Source of the DNA: a virus
Length of the DNA stretch: 44,276 nucleotides
IMG/VR virus record: IMGVR_UViG_3300021057_000172
Coordinates: 1 to 44,276 of that record
Direction: 5' to 3' (one strand)
The notes beneath the pieces were generated by a model, which had not been told where the DNA came from, made no database searches, and saw only the letters and a list, made by a program, of their open reading frames with translations. This document shows, piece after piece, positions 15,915 to 24,848 of this stretch. How positions within the stretch are numbered: position 1 is the first letter of the stretch; every line of letters begins with the position of its first letter. The translations under genes and the position numbers were made by a program.

Positions 15915-17342
15915 CTAGTAAAAAAGCTTAGCGTTAAGCTTTAGTATTCCAGCGCGTAGATGAGTCCGTTCATCAAGCATCCGGTCGTAATATTCGACAC
16001 TCTCCGGTATCGACCATTTAATCGAAGAACCAAAACTTGAGGGAATATAAGACCTCAAGGCTAGCTCTATGTTTTCCATTAATAAGTGAATTTCCTTGTC
16101 GGCTGGGTCCTCATCAATCGATGAGAAGTTGTCATTCCAAACGATGCCGACAATATCTAATTTCACATTGCCTTCGCGCTTGGCGTTCATCTGCCTTGCT
16201 GCAATGTCCTCAGATTCAATTTCTTTTGCTGTGATGTAGGCAGTTACTAGCGGAAATAAGCTTGCCTGCTGCTTAATGGTGTTAGGGTTTACCTTAAGAA
16301 CTCGCTTCACCCTAGTTGTCATGCCGCTACTTAAATCAATAGGAGTGGCCGTTGTGGTGTTAGCACTTTCAAGCACAGTCTGAATTCGTTCTAAAATGTC
16401 GTTTAGATCTACTGTGCCAGCAGCACCACTTCCAGGGGCAATGCCAACTAATGTGCCTGTGATTGTTGTGCTGTTAATAACGTATGAAACACCACTTGCG
16501 ACGTTCGAAGCACCGGGGTCAGTTGATAAAAGCGTTCCAGTTATAGACACACCGGCAAACGTATAGCCGATAGCGCTCTTTACATTTGAGGCACCTGGAT
16601 TAGAGTAAACTGAGCCATCAAGGTTAGATACGTTTACAAGTGAAGTTCTACTTGCCCCGTTTAAAGAACCATTGCCGCTAACAAGAGCGACATTTGTAGG
16701 ATCAATAACAGAATCCCAAATGACAATCTCATCAATCGAAGCTCCATTAAAGTTAATTTGTTGTGTACCATTTCCTAGTGAAATATCTGTCCAGTAATTC
16801 GTTGACCAACTCGATGACAACGCTGCCGACGGCGTTACTGATCCAAGTAGAGTGGCGTCAATATACACCTTGGCAGCGCTCGCACTATTGGTGCCGTCCC
16901 AGGCAAACACAACGTCATACCAAGAGGTTGATGTTGGCGACCATGCTCCAAAATTTGAAGCATTTAGGCAAAGAGTTCCAGCTTCATTTGTTGCCGTAGC
17001 TACCACGTTTCCAGCAGTATTATGCGAAAGCTCTATGCGACCAATACGCCCACTATTCCCGGTCAAGAAAGGCGAAAGAGGACGTGCCGCCGAAGGTGAG
17101 CCGCTGTATCCAGGCTTTACTCTTAACAGTAAAGACATCGCTCTACCGTTTGGAGTATTGTTAACGCCTGGCCAGTAGACTGGCTTTACAGAGTTATTAG
17201 CTGAGGCAACGTAAACACTTCCAGACAATGAAGTGCCATCAGCAGTGACGGTCATTAATCCATTAGGGACAATGCCGGTCTTTCCACCGTTAGAGTAGTA
17301 AGCATCAAAGCTGTTACCGCGAACGGCAAAAACTACTGCCAA
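15915..17342 (-). CDS. Fusion of LamG-like lectin domain, PG-repeat linker and tail-terminator-like domain
   Basis: Residues of about 60-215 look like a LamG/concanavalin-type jelly roll (SLLLRVKPGYSGSP, SWYDVVFAWDGT, NGASIDEIVIWDSVID). Two tandem repeats follow at 248-271 and 275-298, each of the form PGASNV..G..Y....ITGTL. Residues of about 310-475 (LNDILERIQTVLESANTT, HLLMENIELALRSYIP, DERTHLRAGILKLNAKLFY) resemble tail completion/terminator proteins, which cap the tube. This position, between the gpG-like protein and the tail tube gene, is where a terminator belongs. The lectin domain would therefore decorate the head-tail joint. Start TTG directly follows the upstream TAG, with GAGGAGG before it. 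Confidence 0.78.
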   Translation of the reverse strand: MAVVFAVRGNSFDAYYSNGGKTGIVPNGLMTVTADGTSLSGSVYVASANNSVKPVYWPGVNNTPNGRAMSLLLRVKPGYSGSPSAARPLSPFLTGNSGRIGRIELSHNTAGNVVATATNEAGTLCLNASNFGAWSPTSTSWYDVVFAWDGTNSASAAKVYIDATLLGSVTPSAALSSSWSTNYWTDISLGNGTQQINFNGASIDEIVIWDSVIDPTNVALVSGNGSLNGASRTSLVNVSNLDGSVYSNPGASNVKSAIGYTFAGVSITGTLLSTDPGASNVASGVSYVINSTTITGTLVGIAPGSGAAGTVDLNDILERIQTVLESANTTTATPIDLSSGMTTRVKRVLKVNPNTIKQQASLFPLVTAYITAKEIESEDIAARQMNAKREGNVKLDIVGIVWNDNFSSIDEDPADKEIHLLMENIELALRSYIPSSFGSSIKWSIPESVEYYDRMLDERTHLRAGILKLNAKLFY

Positions 17343-17819
17343 CTAGATACCCTCCTCTAACATAAATTGCAGCGTTTGTACGCTTGCCTTTTCCATTGCC
17401 TTATCTGATAGCCACATAAAATCACGCTGAGGAAGTTTGCCGTCACCCTCGTTGTGCCCCCACGCATACGGGAAATTAGATTTTGTTTTAGCGTCGTTAA
17501 ACCAGTTAAAACCCTTAGATTTAATCTTGTAACTTTCAGGCTTAAAATTCTGCTTTAATCTTGCGGGAGACCTTTGTAGAATTTTTCCGTTAGCATCACC
17601 TCGTCTTTTCATGTGCTCAGCATAGATACTAGACCATGCAGGCCATGCGCCTTTTTCGCCCTTTTCTTGTTCGAAGTGATCCATAACGTCGCCATAAACA
17701 ATGGCTGATAAAAGACCGACATACTTTTTCTTGCCGTCTTTAACTTCGGACAATTTTTTATCGAGGTTCTTAAAGAACTTTTTAACCTCTTTATCATCAA
17801 ACGAAGCCTCAAAAGACAT
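17343..17819 (-). CDS. Mu gpG-like virion morphogenesis / tail completion protein
   Basis: The 158-residue protein matches the Phage_tail_S / Mu gpG type: an N-terminal helix, central W-P-A-W-S-S segment (GAWPAWSSIYAEHMKRRG), LQRSPARLK, and a C-terminal QRDFMWLSDKAMEK, where family members have R-PFLGLS. It acts in head-tail joining or tail completion. The ATG overlaps the preceding stop as TAATG. Neighbours on both sides are connector genes, supporting this call. Confidence 0.82.
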   Translation of the reverse strand: MSFEASFDDKEVKKFFKNLDKKLSEVKDGKKKYVGLLSAIVYGDVMDHFEQEKGEKGAWPAWSSIYAEHMKRRGDANGKILQRSPARLKQNFKPESYKIKSKGFNWFNDAKTKSNFPYAWGHNEGDGKLPQRDFMWLSDKAMEKASVQTLQFMLEEGI

Positions 17820-18304
17820 TAGTCACGCTCCGTTTCAATATCATCTAGCTTATCTGCATCGATAACCCAGTTAAGTTCATCGTCTTCATTAAATGTCGGC
17901 GTATAGTTTTCTGTGCCGCCAAGAACCCTATATGCAGTATTACTCATGTCCGCGATAACACTTCCGGCTGTGTTAATAAGATCAGCCTTATAATCGCGAA
18001 TGAGTTCTAAGTTCTTGATGACTTGATCAATATATTTTTGCCCGCGCTCATCAGCATCGGACCCACCTCTAGACATATTCTTGTACATGTAGCCAACGGC
18101 TAATTGATTGCAGAGTGATTTAAGTAGAGGCGGAACAGCAGTTGACGTGCTAAATACAGACACGTCATACCGCTTTGATATGTATTTGTTTATTTCGTTT
18201 TCGGCATCAGTAATCAACTCAGTAGCTAAAGACGTAGTTAATGAATCGAAAGTTGTTCCGATCATTCTCGTCGCTAGACTTGTGGTTGTTGCATAAGTGC
18301 CGAT
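17819..18304 (-). CDS. Mu gp36-like (DUF1320) head-tail adaptor, putative ATC start
   Basis: The core (ELITDAENEINKYISKRYDV, then LCNQLAVGYMYK) fits the DUF1320 family of head-tail connectors. The only ATG (18265) lacks a ribosome site, and in this family the N-terminus reads YAT..dL..R. Upstream in frame the sequence encodes GTYATTTSLATRM, just this motif. The first possible codon after the upstream stop with a proper ribosome site (AAGGAG, 5 bases) is ATC at 18304, giving 161 residues. An ATC start is rare, so the short form (148 residues from 18265) remains an alternative. Confidence 0.72.
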   Translation of the reverse strand: MGTYATTTSLATRMIGTTFDSLTTSLATELITDAENEINKYISKRYDVSVFSTSTAVPPLLKSLCNQLAVGYMYKNMSRGGSDADERGQKYIDQVIKNLELIRDYKADLINTAGSVIADMSNTAYRVLGGTENYTPTFNEDDELNWVIDADKLDDIETERD

Positions 18305-18306
18305 AA

Positions 18307-18684
18307 CTACTCCTTACTTGCCTTTTTCTTACTAAGGCTCTTGCTGTAGAGGTCTGCCATTTCTGCAACTTCTTTAGATAACATCTCTTTTATTTGCAGC
18401 TCAGATCCCTCTAGCCATTGCCCAGCTTCTTTCCAGTCTTCAATAGCTATTTTAAGGCCATCAACATGGGTCTTCTTGCTGATGTTTCCTATATAGGACT
18501 TGTAAACGCCATTATGCTTAACCATGGCGCGCAGGACTTTCTTTCCATTTAGAAAGAAGAAAACCTTTTGAAACTTTTTAGCGAGTTTCTCAGCCTCGGC
18601 CTTTTGCTTAGCAATCTTCTTTGAATGCTTAAGCTTTTTAAGGTCTTCAGCGTCTCTGATATTCACATTTTCTAACTCACTCAT
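18307..18684 (-). CDS. Small basic head-region protein (125 aa)
   Basis: I do not recognise it. It is Lys-rich and helical (long KKLKHSKKIAKQKAEAEKLA tract near residues 15-35) with a C-terminal KKKASKE. ATG 18684 has GGAGG at 4 bases; longer in-frame starts do not. It lies between the major capsid and the connector genes, a place where many phages encode head completion or small capsid-associated proteins. Confidence 0.7.
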   Translation of the reverse strand: MSELENVNIRDAEDLKKLKHSKKIAKQKAEAEKLAKKFQKVFFFLNGKKVLRAMVKHNGVYKSYIGNISKKTHVDGLKIAIEDWKEAGQWLEGSELQIKEMLSKEVAEMADLYSKSLSKKKASKE

Positions 18685-18735
18685 AAAACCTCCATTTGGG
18701 AAGCCGCCCATGTGAGTGCATGAGCGGCCAGGTTA

Positions 18736-19641
18736 TTAAATAATATCTTTGATCAGGTAGCCGGTAAGAGACGCAACAACTTGAGGCTTGAATTTGATTT
18801 CAACCTCGTAAGCTTTTGCATTTCTTTCCTCATCAAACCAACTTCGAACACGTGGCTTGCTGCTCATAAATGTGTAACCACAGCTAGGAGCTTTTAGACC
18901 TGGAGATGATGGCTTCCATCCGACGAAAGAAACGTCTCCATAGAAGTTAGAGATAACAGGTGCCAAACCTTGATCAGCTGTATCTTGTACAGCAGTTGGT
19001 ACGTGCATTTCTGCAAGACCAAAAAGCGCAGCAATCATTTTCTCGGAAACTTCGCTAGAGGTGTACTTTACGCGGTCAAGGATAGACACATGGTTCTTAG
19101 CTGCAACAAATCCGTCGCGTGGCAAGATACCAAAATTAGGTGACTTACCAGAGTTAGCAATGATTGTTGAAGCTGCCGTGTCATACACAGGGACCGGGTC
19201 AGACACGGTCGTGTTAGCGTTGAAGGCGTTTGTTGAAGCAAGCGAAACATTCAATGACCAATTGCTAGTTGTGAACAAGTTAGCAACTGAGAGTTCGATT
19301 CGACGATAAATAGCGTCTGTCAAATTCTCGACAGTATCTACAGCGAGTGAACCTTGGTCGTTGTTTTGCTCCTCATCCACACCAACATAATCCTTAAGAG
19401 CATGTTGCTCCAAAGAATATGAAGAGAATGAAAATTCAAAACCGAATTCTCGCGCAACACCCTTAGGCGCACGCTTAGTCTCGGGCACTTTAAACACACG
19501 GTCATAAACACGATACTTGTCATCATCTTTAGTAACCATGAGCTGTGGAAATACCTTGTCCCAGATATATTCTGAGTTTTTGTATTGCACAGACGCATTT
19601 TGAATAAGCTGGGGAACGTGTAATTGATTCTTTAATGGCAT
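18736..19641 (-). CDS. Major capsid protein (301 aa)
   Basis: Size, position (after protease/scaffold and decoration genes) and features such as YIWDKVFPQLMVTKDDDKYRVYDR, TDAIYRRIELSVANLFTTS and a C-terminal VRSWFDEERNAKAYEVEIKF fit a HK97-fold major capsid protein of the kind found with Mu-like portal/MuF heads. A YEVEI.FKPQVV stretch near the end recalls the capsid axial domain strands. The ATG has GGGGGA upstream. No N-terminal scaffold domain is present; the scaffold is supplied by the nested gene at 20058-20609. Confidence 0.85.
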   Translation of the reverse strand: MPLKNQLHVPQLIQNASVQYKNSEYIWDKVFPQLMVTKDDDKYRVYDRVFKVPETKRAPKGVAREFGFEFSFSSYSLEQHALKDYVGVDEEQNNDQGSLAVDTVENLTDAIYRRIELSVANLFTTSNWSLNVSLASTNAFNANTTVSDPVPVYDTAASTIIANSGKSPNFGILPRDGFVAAKNHVSILDRVKYTSSEVSEKMIAALFGLAEMHVPTAVQDTADQGLAPVISNFYGDVSFVGWKPSSPGLKAPSCGYTFMSSKPRVRSWFDEERNAKAYEVEIKFKPQVVASLTGYLIKDII

Positions 19642-19653
19642 ATTCTATCCCCC

Positions 19654-20055
19654 TTACACATTTCTCGCGAAACCAGGCATGATCAAAACGTCTGCAATTG
19701 TTCCGGTAGCATCTACCTTAGGACCAATTAGTACGCCGATGTAAGCACTGGAAAGCGTTAAAGATGTTGTGGTGTTTGCGATTGTTCCGAAGGCAATCCC
19801 GCGACCGCTTGAATCAGCGCCGACAAGTTGTCCAGATACGCAAGTGTCATTGAAATATAGCTTTGCGATACGGCCAGGGCCAGCCACAGGAATTGAAGCT
19901 GTCGTGTCTAGAACTGTATCGAGCGTAATACCAATATATGGTCGTAAATCATTCTCAGGGTACGCCACTGTATTTGCGGAGCTTGAAAGGGCTGTAACAA
20001 CCCGGTAAGCGGCAAGTGTGGCGGCCACTTTAAATGAAAGTGGTGCAATACTCAT
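19654..20055 (-). CDS. Capsid decoration/stabilising protein-like (133 aa)
   Basis: It is a beta-rich small protein starting MSIAPLSFKVAATLAAYRVVT and containing PENDLRPYIGITLDT and GPGRIAKLYFNDTCVSGQLV, like DUF2190-type head proteins that trimerise on the capsid surface. It lies between the protease/scaffold and the capsid gene, the normal position for such proteins. TAAGGAG precedes the ATG. Confidence 0.75.
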   Translation of the reverse strand: MSIAPLSFKVAATLAAYRVVTALSSSANTVAYPENDLRPYIGITLDTVLDTTASIPVAGPGRIAKLYFNDTCVSGQLVGADSSGRGIAFGTIANTTTSLTLSSAYIGVLIGPKVDATGTIADVLIMPGFARNV

Positions 20056-20057
20056 AT

Positions 20058-20609
20058 TTACTCCTTAGATTTCTTAGCTTGTTCGTTTAGGATTGCTTTC
20101 GCAGCTTGGCCATAAGAGCACTTGTGCTCAGCCATGTACTTGCGAACTTTTTCCTCTTGTTCTTTTTCATCAGCCTTGTAATTCTTCTTTTCGCCCTCTT
20201 CAGAACTTTCATCGAAGTTAACATCTAGAGAGGCTTTATGAAGTTTAAGGACTTCCTTCAAAAGAGCTTGTTTAGTAACGGTTTCTTCCTTTTCATCTTT
20301 TTTGATTTTGTATTCTTTCTTCTCAGGGCCAAGAAGCTCAGTAACAAAAGTCTTCATTGAGGGGGCAATGAGCTTTTCACTTTCAAGCTCTGTTACAAAC
20401 TTCTCAAGCTCAGCTTTTTCGGCTTGTGCCTTAAGCTCATTCTCGCGCTTTTCGGCATCAGCCTTGAATTTTTTAAGCGTCTCAATTTCCTTTGCAGACT
20501 CTTCTTGTTTTGCTGTGAATTCTTTAAGTTGCTGTTCTTTTAGATCAGCCGCTTCCTTGGCTTGCTTAAGCTCTAGCTCAAGCTTGATTTCTGCCTCTGT
20601 CTTAGACAT
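20058..20609 (-). CDS. Nested in-frame scaffold protein (internal start)
   Basis: Codon 170 of the protease gene is an ATG (20609) preceded by AAAGGA at 8 bases. Initiation there gives a 183-residue protein, MSKTEAEIKLELELKQAKEA onward, which is nearly all coiled coil. Mu makes its scaffold Z in this way from within gene I. The internal ribosome site is the evidence; expression is inferred. Confidence 0.65.
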   Translation of the reverse strand: MSKTEAEIKLELELKQAKEAADLKEQQLKEFTAKQEESAKEIETLKKFKADAEKRENELKAQAEKAELEKFVTELESEKLIAPSMKTFVTELLGPEKKEYKIKKDEKEETVTKQALLKEVLKLHKASLDVNFDESSEEGEKKNYKADEKEQEEKVRKYMAEHKCSYGQAAKAILNEQAKKSKE

Positions 20610-21116
20610 TGTCATTTCCTTTCGTGGAAAAGTTTGGTTATTAAATTCGATAGCTTCATAAACTTTTAGTTCGTCAAATTCTGACTTTGAGTACATCGCA
20701 AGAATGTCGTTAAGATTGCCAACGCCTGGCATATCGGCACCAAGAAGTGCTACTGCGCCAAGGGCGCGCTTATAGATTTTGTTGTTAACCTTAAGATTCC
20801 AAAAGATCTCAGCAGAGACCTTTTTATAGGCGCCCGCTGTAACTAGCTGATAAACCTTTTTAGGGACATCAACTAGGTCAGCCATCAGCTTTTCGCCTTT
20901 GATGTAGAGCTTATCAACATAGCCAGCAGCAGGCAGACCGTCTTTTTGTAGCAGGGATTGCTTCTTATCGTGGCCAAGTTTTACATGTGGGTTGATGCCC
21001 GTCTTGGCCTCATTGTGGGCGGTGACCATTTCCTGAAGGTCGTCCATGGTGTATTCATCACCATTCCATGTGCCCTTAGAGAAAATCTCAACGCCGGGAA
21101 TATTATATTTTTCCAT
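20058..21116 (-). CDS. Mu gpI-like prohead protease with C-terminal scaffold
   Basis: Residues 1-150 form the protease: MEKYNIPGVEIFSKGTWNGD, HVKLGHDKK with H49, and KKVSAEIFWN with S101, matching the Mu gpI / assemblin-like pattern of catalytic His and Ser. Residues 170-352 are a long charged coiled coil (LKQAKEAADLKEQQLKEF) that serves as scaffold. Proteolytic release of the scaffold is expected as in Mu. TAATG couples it to the portal-MuF gene. Confidence 0.85.
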   Translation of the reverse strand: MEKYNIPGVEIFSKGTWNGDEYTMDDLQEMVTAHNEAKTGINPHVKLGHDKKQSLLQKDGLPAAGYVDKLYIKGEKLMADLVDVPKKVYQLVTAGAYKKVSAEIFWNLKVNNKIYKRALGAVALLGADMPGVGNLNDILAMYSKSEFDELKVYEAIEFNNQTFPRKEMTMSKTEAEIKLELELKQAKEAADLKEQQLKEFTAKQEESAKEIETLKKFKADAEKRENELKAQAEKAELEKFVTELESEKLIAPSMKTFVTELLGPEKKEYKIKKDEKEETVTKQALLKEVLKLHKASLDVNFDESSEEGEKKNYKADEKEQEEKVRKYMAEHKCSYGQAAKAILNEQAKKSKE

Positions 21117-23326
21117 TATTTTACCGCAAACCCTTCCCCTACGTTTTCCTCGATGAACTTCTGAGGAGACATCCCTTTAATGCTTTCGGTTTCCTTGAAA
21201 GCTTCATACTTAGTGATAGGGATTAACGTAGATCGACAGTTAAAGTGCATTGGCGGGATTGGCTGCTCACCTGATTTAAAAATCTTGCCATGGAGACCAC
21301 GACAAATTTCTGACGTGCGGTCATCAAGAATTGCTGAGTACTGGTAAGCTGCAACCACGCCTGAATCTTCGAAAAATTCTAAACGGCCCTTGTTAAGCAC
21401 TTCCGTGTGCTTAGTCCTTGCGAATCTCTCCAAAGAACTGCGGGCCAAGCTCTTCCCTGAGTCGTCTAGAACGTCAATTACAGAGGCAAGTGATCTGCCA
21501 TCTTTAATTGCGGCTACTAATTCGTTTCTAACTTTTTGCAAAATCTTGTATTCGTAGTCGCCAACATAGGCGAATGTTTCAGCCTCTAGCACCTCTAAGA
21601 ACTTCTCAGAAGTAATCGGCGCTCTAAACTCAGACTTATAAAGCTCTGCTTGGGCTTGAGTCTGTCCATCTTTGTAGATACCCATAAAGCTAGACTTTAA
21701 GGCCTGCTTAAGTGCCTTTAGATCCTTCAGTTTAAGGTCATCAATTCGCTCAACTTTTTGAGAGGTGAGAATTTTCTTTTTCTCAATCTGATCGTACAGG
21801 TCAGCAAACTGCTTTCTGATTAAGCCCTCAACCTCATCCTTGATGGATTGATCATAGTCATCAAGCTTGTTAGCAATAGCCTTGAAATCTACCTTCTTGT
21901 AGTAGTCCCCCGGGACCTGGTCGAAGATTTTTCCGAATTCTGCTTTTTTGTTTGCTTCTGCCTTTGGCGCTTTTTCGGCAGCGTCTTTCTCGTCGCCTTT
22001 ATTCTTTGCCACATTGGGCTCTTCTTTAGGCAAGGCCCCTGGCATTCCGTTTGGCATTTGTCCGGGCAATAACGGATTCGGTTGAGGTTCTTCAATTTGT
22101 ATCTCACCTTCAGGAAACTTAACCAGCTTTCTAAAGTGGTTGATTTCCTCATCGTTAGGCTTAAATACTTTTGCCTTAATGGCCTCAAGCCATGTCTTGG
22201 CAAACTCTGTGGCTTGAGTGTCATCAATTGGTTTAAACTTAAATTTCGGATAAGCCTCTTGAAAGCCAAAGTTATAAACAACTAACGGCTTAACTAAATG
22301 AGTGTTAACAATAAATTCTAAGGACGCGCGTGCTCGCGCAATATGCATAAGGAAAATTGAGATTTGATCTTTTCCTAATGCATGAGACCCACCGCCAGTC
22401 TCTCCACCACTAAAGCCCAAAAGGTCAGGAATAAATAAAGCACGACCAATAAACATATTAAAAATGTTAATAGCCTTGTGATATGCCTCTCCGTTTGTTT
22501 TCGACTCTAGAAACTCAACCTCTAATTCCTTTGGAATGGTGATTGAGGTTTTGCTTTGAAAGTTTTTAATAATATTGTGAATCTTGGTAACGGCAGATTC
22601 AGGTGCATCTTTATGATAGCGAGCGACTGGAATTGGCTTGGCTGCACTCTCTAAGTATATGGCGTAATAGCGAATGACTTGGCGCTTAGCAAACCAAGCA
22701 TTATAGGCAGCGCGAAGGTCGCTCAAGCCATAAGGATTTTGAAACTTGCGATTATTCACGTAGTGAATTAGCGCTTTAGGATTAATATCAACAAAGCCAT
22801 CAGAGGTGTTTTGCTGATACTTGGTAACATTTCCCTTATCATCTTGATGAATGAGCCAAGAGTTTGGGTGACGGGTTCTAAGGGCTTTTAGTCTAAGTTT
22901 ACCCTCATCATTAACCTTAAAAATCTTTTCAGTGAGAGAAAATCCAAACTCATGCGCTGATAAAATTTCCTCCAGATACTCTGAAAAAGGAACTTCACAC
23001 TCATCACCAAAGGCACACTCCAGATCCTTAACAATTTCTTCTTGCGCCTCATCCTCTGAAATTATTGTGTGCCCTGATCCAATGATTAAATCTTTTTTAA
23101 GATTAGAACATACGCTGATTTGGTCATCCTTGAGCATGTCCTCATAAATCGCGTAATCACCAGTTTTCTGCCAAAGATCATCTGGGTTGTATGGAGTTTT
23201 GTATGAATCTGGAACTAGGGGGGATTTAAAATATGATGCTTCAGCACTTCCGGTATAGACCTCGGAAATTAGGTTTTCACTATTGGAGCTTTTAGGATCA
23301 ACCGTTTTTTGTTGTAGCTCTGCCAT
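21116..23326 (-). CDS. Portal protein fused to MuF head-morphogenesis domain
   Basis: The first about 430 residues match Mu gp29-type portals (DUF935): SYKTPYNPDDLWQKTGDYAIYEDML, QISVCSNLKKDLIIGSGH, and the FHYVNNRKFQNPYGLSDLR-like tail-end motif at about 188-205. After a Pro/Lys-rich linker (about 430-480) comes a MuF domain whose motif is intact near the end: DDRTSEIC (668-675), GLHGKIF, PPMHFNCRSTLIP. MuF proteins are minor head proteins, often fused in this way, and can carry toxins; none is seen here. It should form the 12-fold portal. ATG has GAGGGG upstream. Confidence 0.9.
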   Translation of the reverse strand: MAELQQKTVDPKSSNSENLISEVYTGSAEASYFKSPLVPDSYKTPYNPDDLWQKTGDYAIYEDMLKDDQISVCSNLKKDLIIGSGHTIISEDEAQEEIVKDLECAFGDECEVPFSEYLEEILSAHEFGFSLTEKIFKVNDEGKLRLKALRTRHPNSWLIHQDDKGNVTKYQQNTSDGFVDINPKALIHYVNNRKFQNPYGLSDLRAAYNAWFAKRQVIRYYAIYLESAAKPIPVARYHKDAPESAVTKIHNIIKNFQSKTSITIPKELEVEFLESKTNGEAYHKAINIFNMFIGRALFIPDLLGFSGGETGGGSHALGKDQISIFLMHIARARASLEFIVNTHLVKPLVVYNFGFQEAYPKFKFKPIDDTQATEFAKTWLEAIKAKVFKPNDEEINHFRKLVKFPEGEIQIEEPQPNPLLPGQMPNGMPGALPKEEPNVAKNKGDEKDAAEKAPKAEANKKAEFGKIFDQVPGDYYKKVDFKAIANKLDDYDQSIKDEVEGLIRKQFADLYDQIEKKKILTSQKVERIDDLKLKDLKALKQALKSSFMGIYKDGQTQAQAELYKSEFRAPITSEKFLEVLEAETFAYVGDYEYKILQKVRNELVAAIKDGRSLASVIDVLDDSGKSLARSSLERFARTKHTEVLNKGRLEFFEDSGVVAAYQYSAILDDRTSEICRGLHGKIFKSGEQPIPPMHFNCRSTLIPITKYEAFKETESIKGMSPQKFIEENVGEGFAVK

Positions 23327-23339
23327 GCCCCTCTGTGCT

Positions 23340-24848
23340 TCATAGTAATATTTTCTTTTCTATTGAGTCGTAGAGATCAAGATTGCTGCCCGATAAACAC
23401 AATTGAAGAGCTATTGAGGTCGCCACAACAAAGTCGTCGTGCTTATTGTCAGCAGCTTCTATTTTTCCGCCGTTATTAATAAGCGTCAAACATTCGGACA
23501 AAATATACTTTTCGGATACATTTAGGTGTCTATTTTCAACTGCATCAATGAAGGCGTTGATCATAATTGGCCTTGTCACTGCGTCGGTAACCCAGCCAGG
23601 TCGCAGGTCTTTTTCGCCACTCTCTTTGTTAGTAACTCTGTGGAAAAGACTAGGATATTTTAAATACTCTTCTAACTTTAAAAGAACAGCATGTCCGTGA
23701 TTGTTTCTCTCAACGGCTAATTCAGGTAAGCGTCCTTGTGATCCTTGAAACTTTCGGCAAAATTCATCTAGTTTTTCTGCAAACTCTGACGGCTTCCATT
23801 TATTAGAGTTGATAACTCCGACAACTTTTAAGTTCTTAGCATCAATCATGACTCCCACAGAAGAATCGCCGCCAACGCCTTCTGCTGTATCTGCTCCGCA
23901 GACATAGCGTGCGTGCTTATCTACCGAATCATAAAGACGCATCCAACCGTTATCAAAAATAGGTGCCTGCGCTTTATCCATGAGGTCTTTAACGACAAAC
24001 AAATCCATGACAGCTTGTCCAGAGGCTAAGAAACATGTTCGGTCATCCTCAGGATATTCCTGCTCAAAGGTAACTCGCACCTTATCGTGCACAGACGCCT
24101 TAAGCTCAGCGCGCTTATGGCGGCGAAATGCTATTTGTTCGTTGTCGATCTTGAGATTAAAAAGCCTAAGAGCTTTACCTATAAACTCAACTTCCTCATC
24201 AGTAAGCTGCATGTTTTTAGGCGCTGGCATCCTGTACTGTGGAAACATAAACCAAGGGAAAAACAGTTTTTCATATGGCTGGTCAGGATCATTCCACATT
24301 TCATAAAAGAAATTGCCCATGCCATTTGGAGTGGTCTCAATATCAACTTCCCCGTTTAGGGGCACTGCTTGTAGTGTTGCTTTAAGTCGGGAACTATCCT
24401 TCATAAACGCGGCTTCAGATACATGTAGAATCTGGGCCGTATCACCACGCACCTCTAGGTCGCAATAGATACGAGAGTTTATCTCAGGGAAGTACATTTC
24501 AAACTTAGAGCCTCCACCACGGTCTAACACTGGCTTTATATCATCAGGCATAAACTTGTATGCGCGCGTAGGTATGCGAAAAAGCTTTTCAATGGCGTCT
24601 TTTTCATGAGCAATGATGGCGCATGTGGTGTTTGGCCTGAAAATAGTTTTATCAAACTTAGTTATTAGCCTCTCGGTAGAGACGCCTATCTGACGAGATT
24701 TCAGAATCATGCGGCGTTTAGATGGGCACGCTGCAATTATTCTTTGAGCAATGTTGCGCTTTAATTTAATGCGCTGACCATTTTTATCTACAATCTGATA
24801 GAGGTTTTCAACCCGCCAATTTGGGTCAAGAATCTTGGCTGTGTTCAA
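23340..24848 (-). CDS. terL: Terminase large subunit
   Basis: The 502-residue ATPase/nuclease has a Walker A-like K50-SRQIGVST, Walker B ILHVSE at 140-145 and coupling motif TTPNG at 172-176. The RNase H-like nuclease residues are D320 (CGADTAEG), E380 (LAVERNNHG) and D471/D472 (KHDDFVVATS). It packages DNA into proheads with the small subunit. The TTG start overlaps the preceding 78-residue gene by 23 bases; its ribosome site (GGA at about 9) is weak, suggesting coupling. This set fits a Terminase_6-type, headful or cos use cannot be decided from sequence. Confidence 0.93.
   Translation of the reverse strand: MNTAKILDPNWRVENLYQIVDKNGQRIKLKRNIAQRIIAACPSKRRMILKSRQIGVSTERLITKFDKTIFRPNTTCAIIAHEKDAIEKLFRIPTRAYKFMPDDIKPVLDRGGGSKFEMYFPEINSRIYCDLEVRGDTAQILHVSEAAFMKDSSRLKATLQAVPLNGEVDIETTPNGMGNFFYEMWNDPDQPYEKLFFPWFMFPQYRMPAPKNMQLTDEEVEFIGKALRLFNLKIDNEQIAFRRHKRAELKASVHDKVRVTFEQEYPEDDRTCFLASGQAVMDLFVVKDLMDKAQAPIFDNGWMRLYDSVDKHARYVCGADTAEGVGGDSSVGVMIDAKNLKVVGVINSNKWKPSEFAEKLDEFCRKFQGSQGRLPELAVERNNHGHAVLLKLEEYLKYPSLFHRVTNKESGEKDLRPGWVTDAVTRPIMINAFIDAVENRHLNVSEKYILSECLTLINNGGKIEAADNKHDDFVVATSIALQLCLSGSNLDLYDSIEKKILL

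Noticed and set aside
20302-20661. Rightward Ser-rich open frame of 119 codons
   Set aside because: Antisense shadow of the Lys/Glu-rich scaffold coiled coil; Ser-rich composition follows from the opposite strand.
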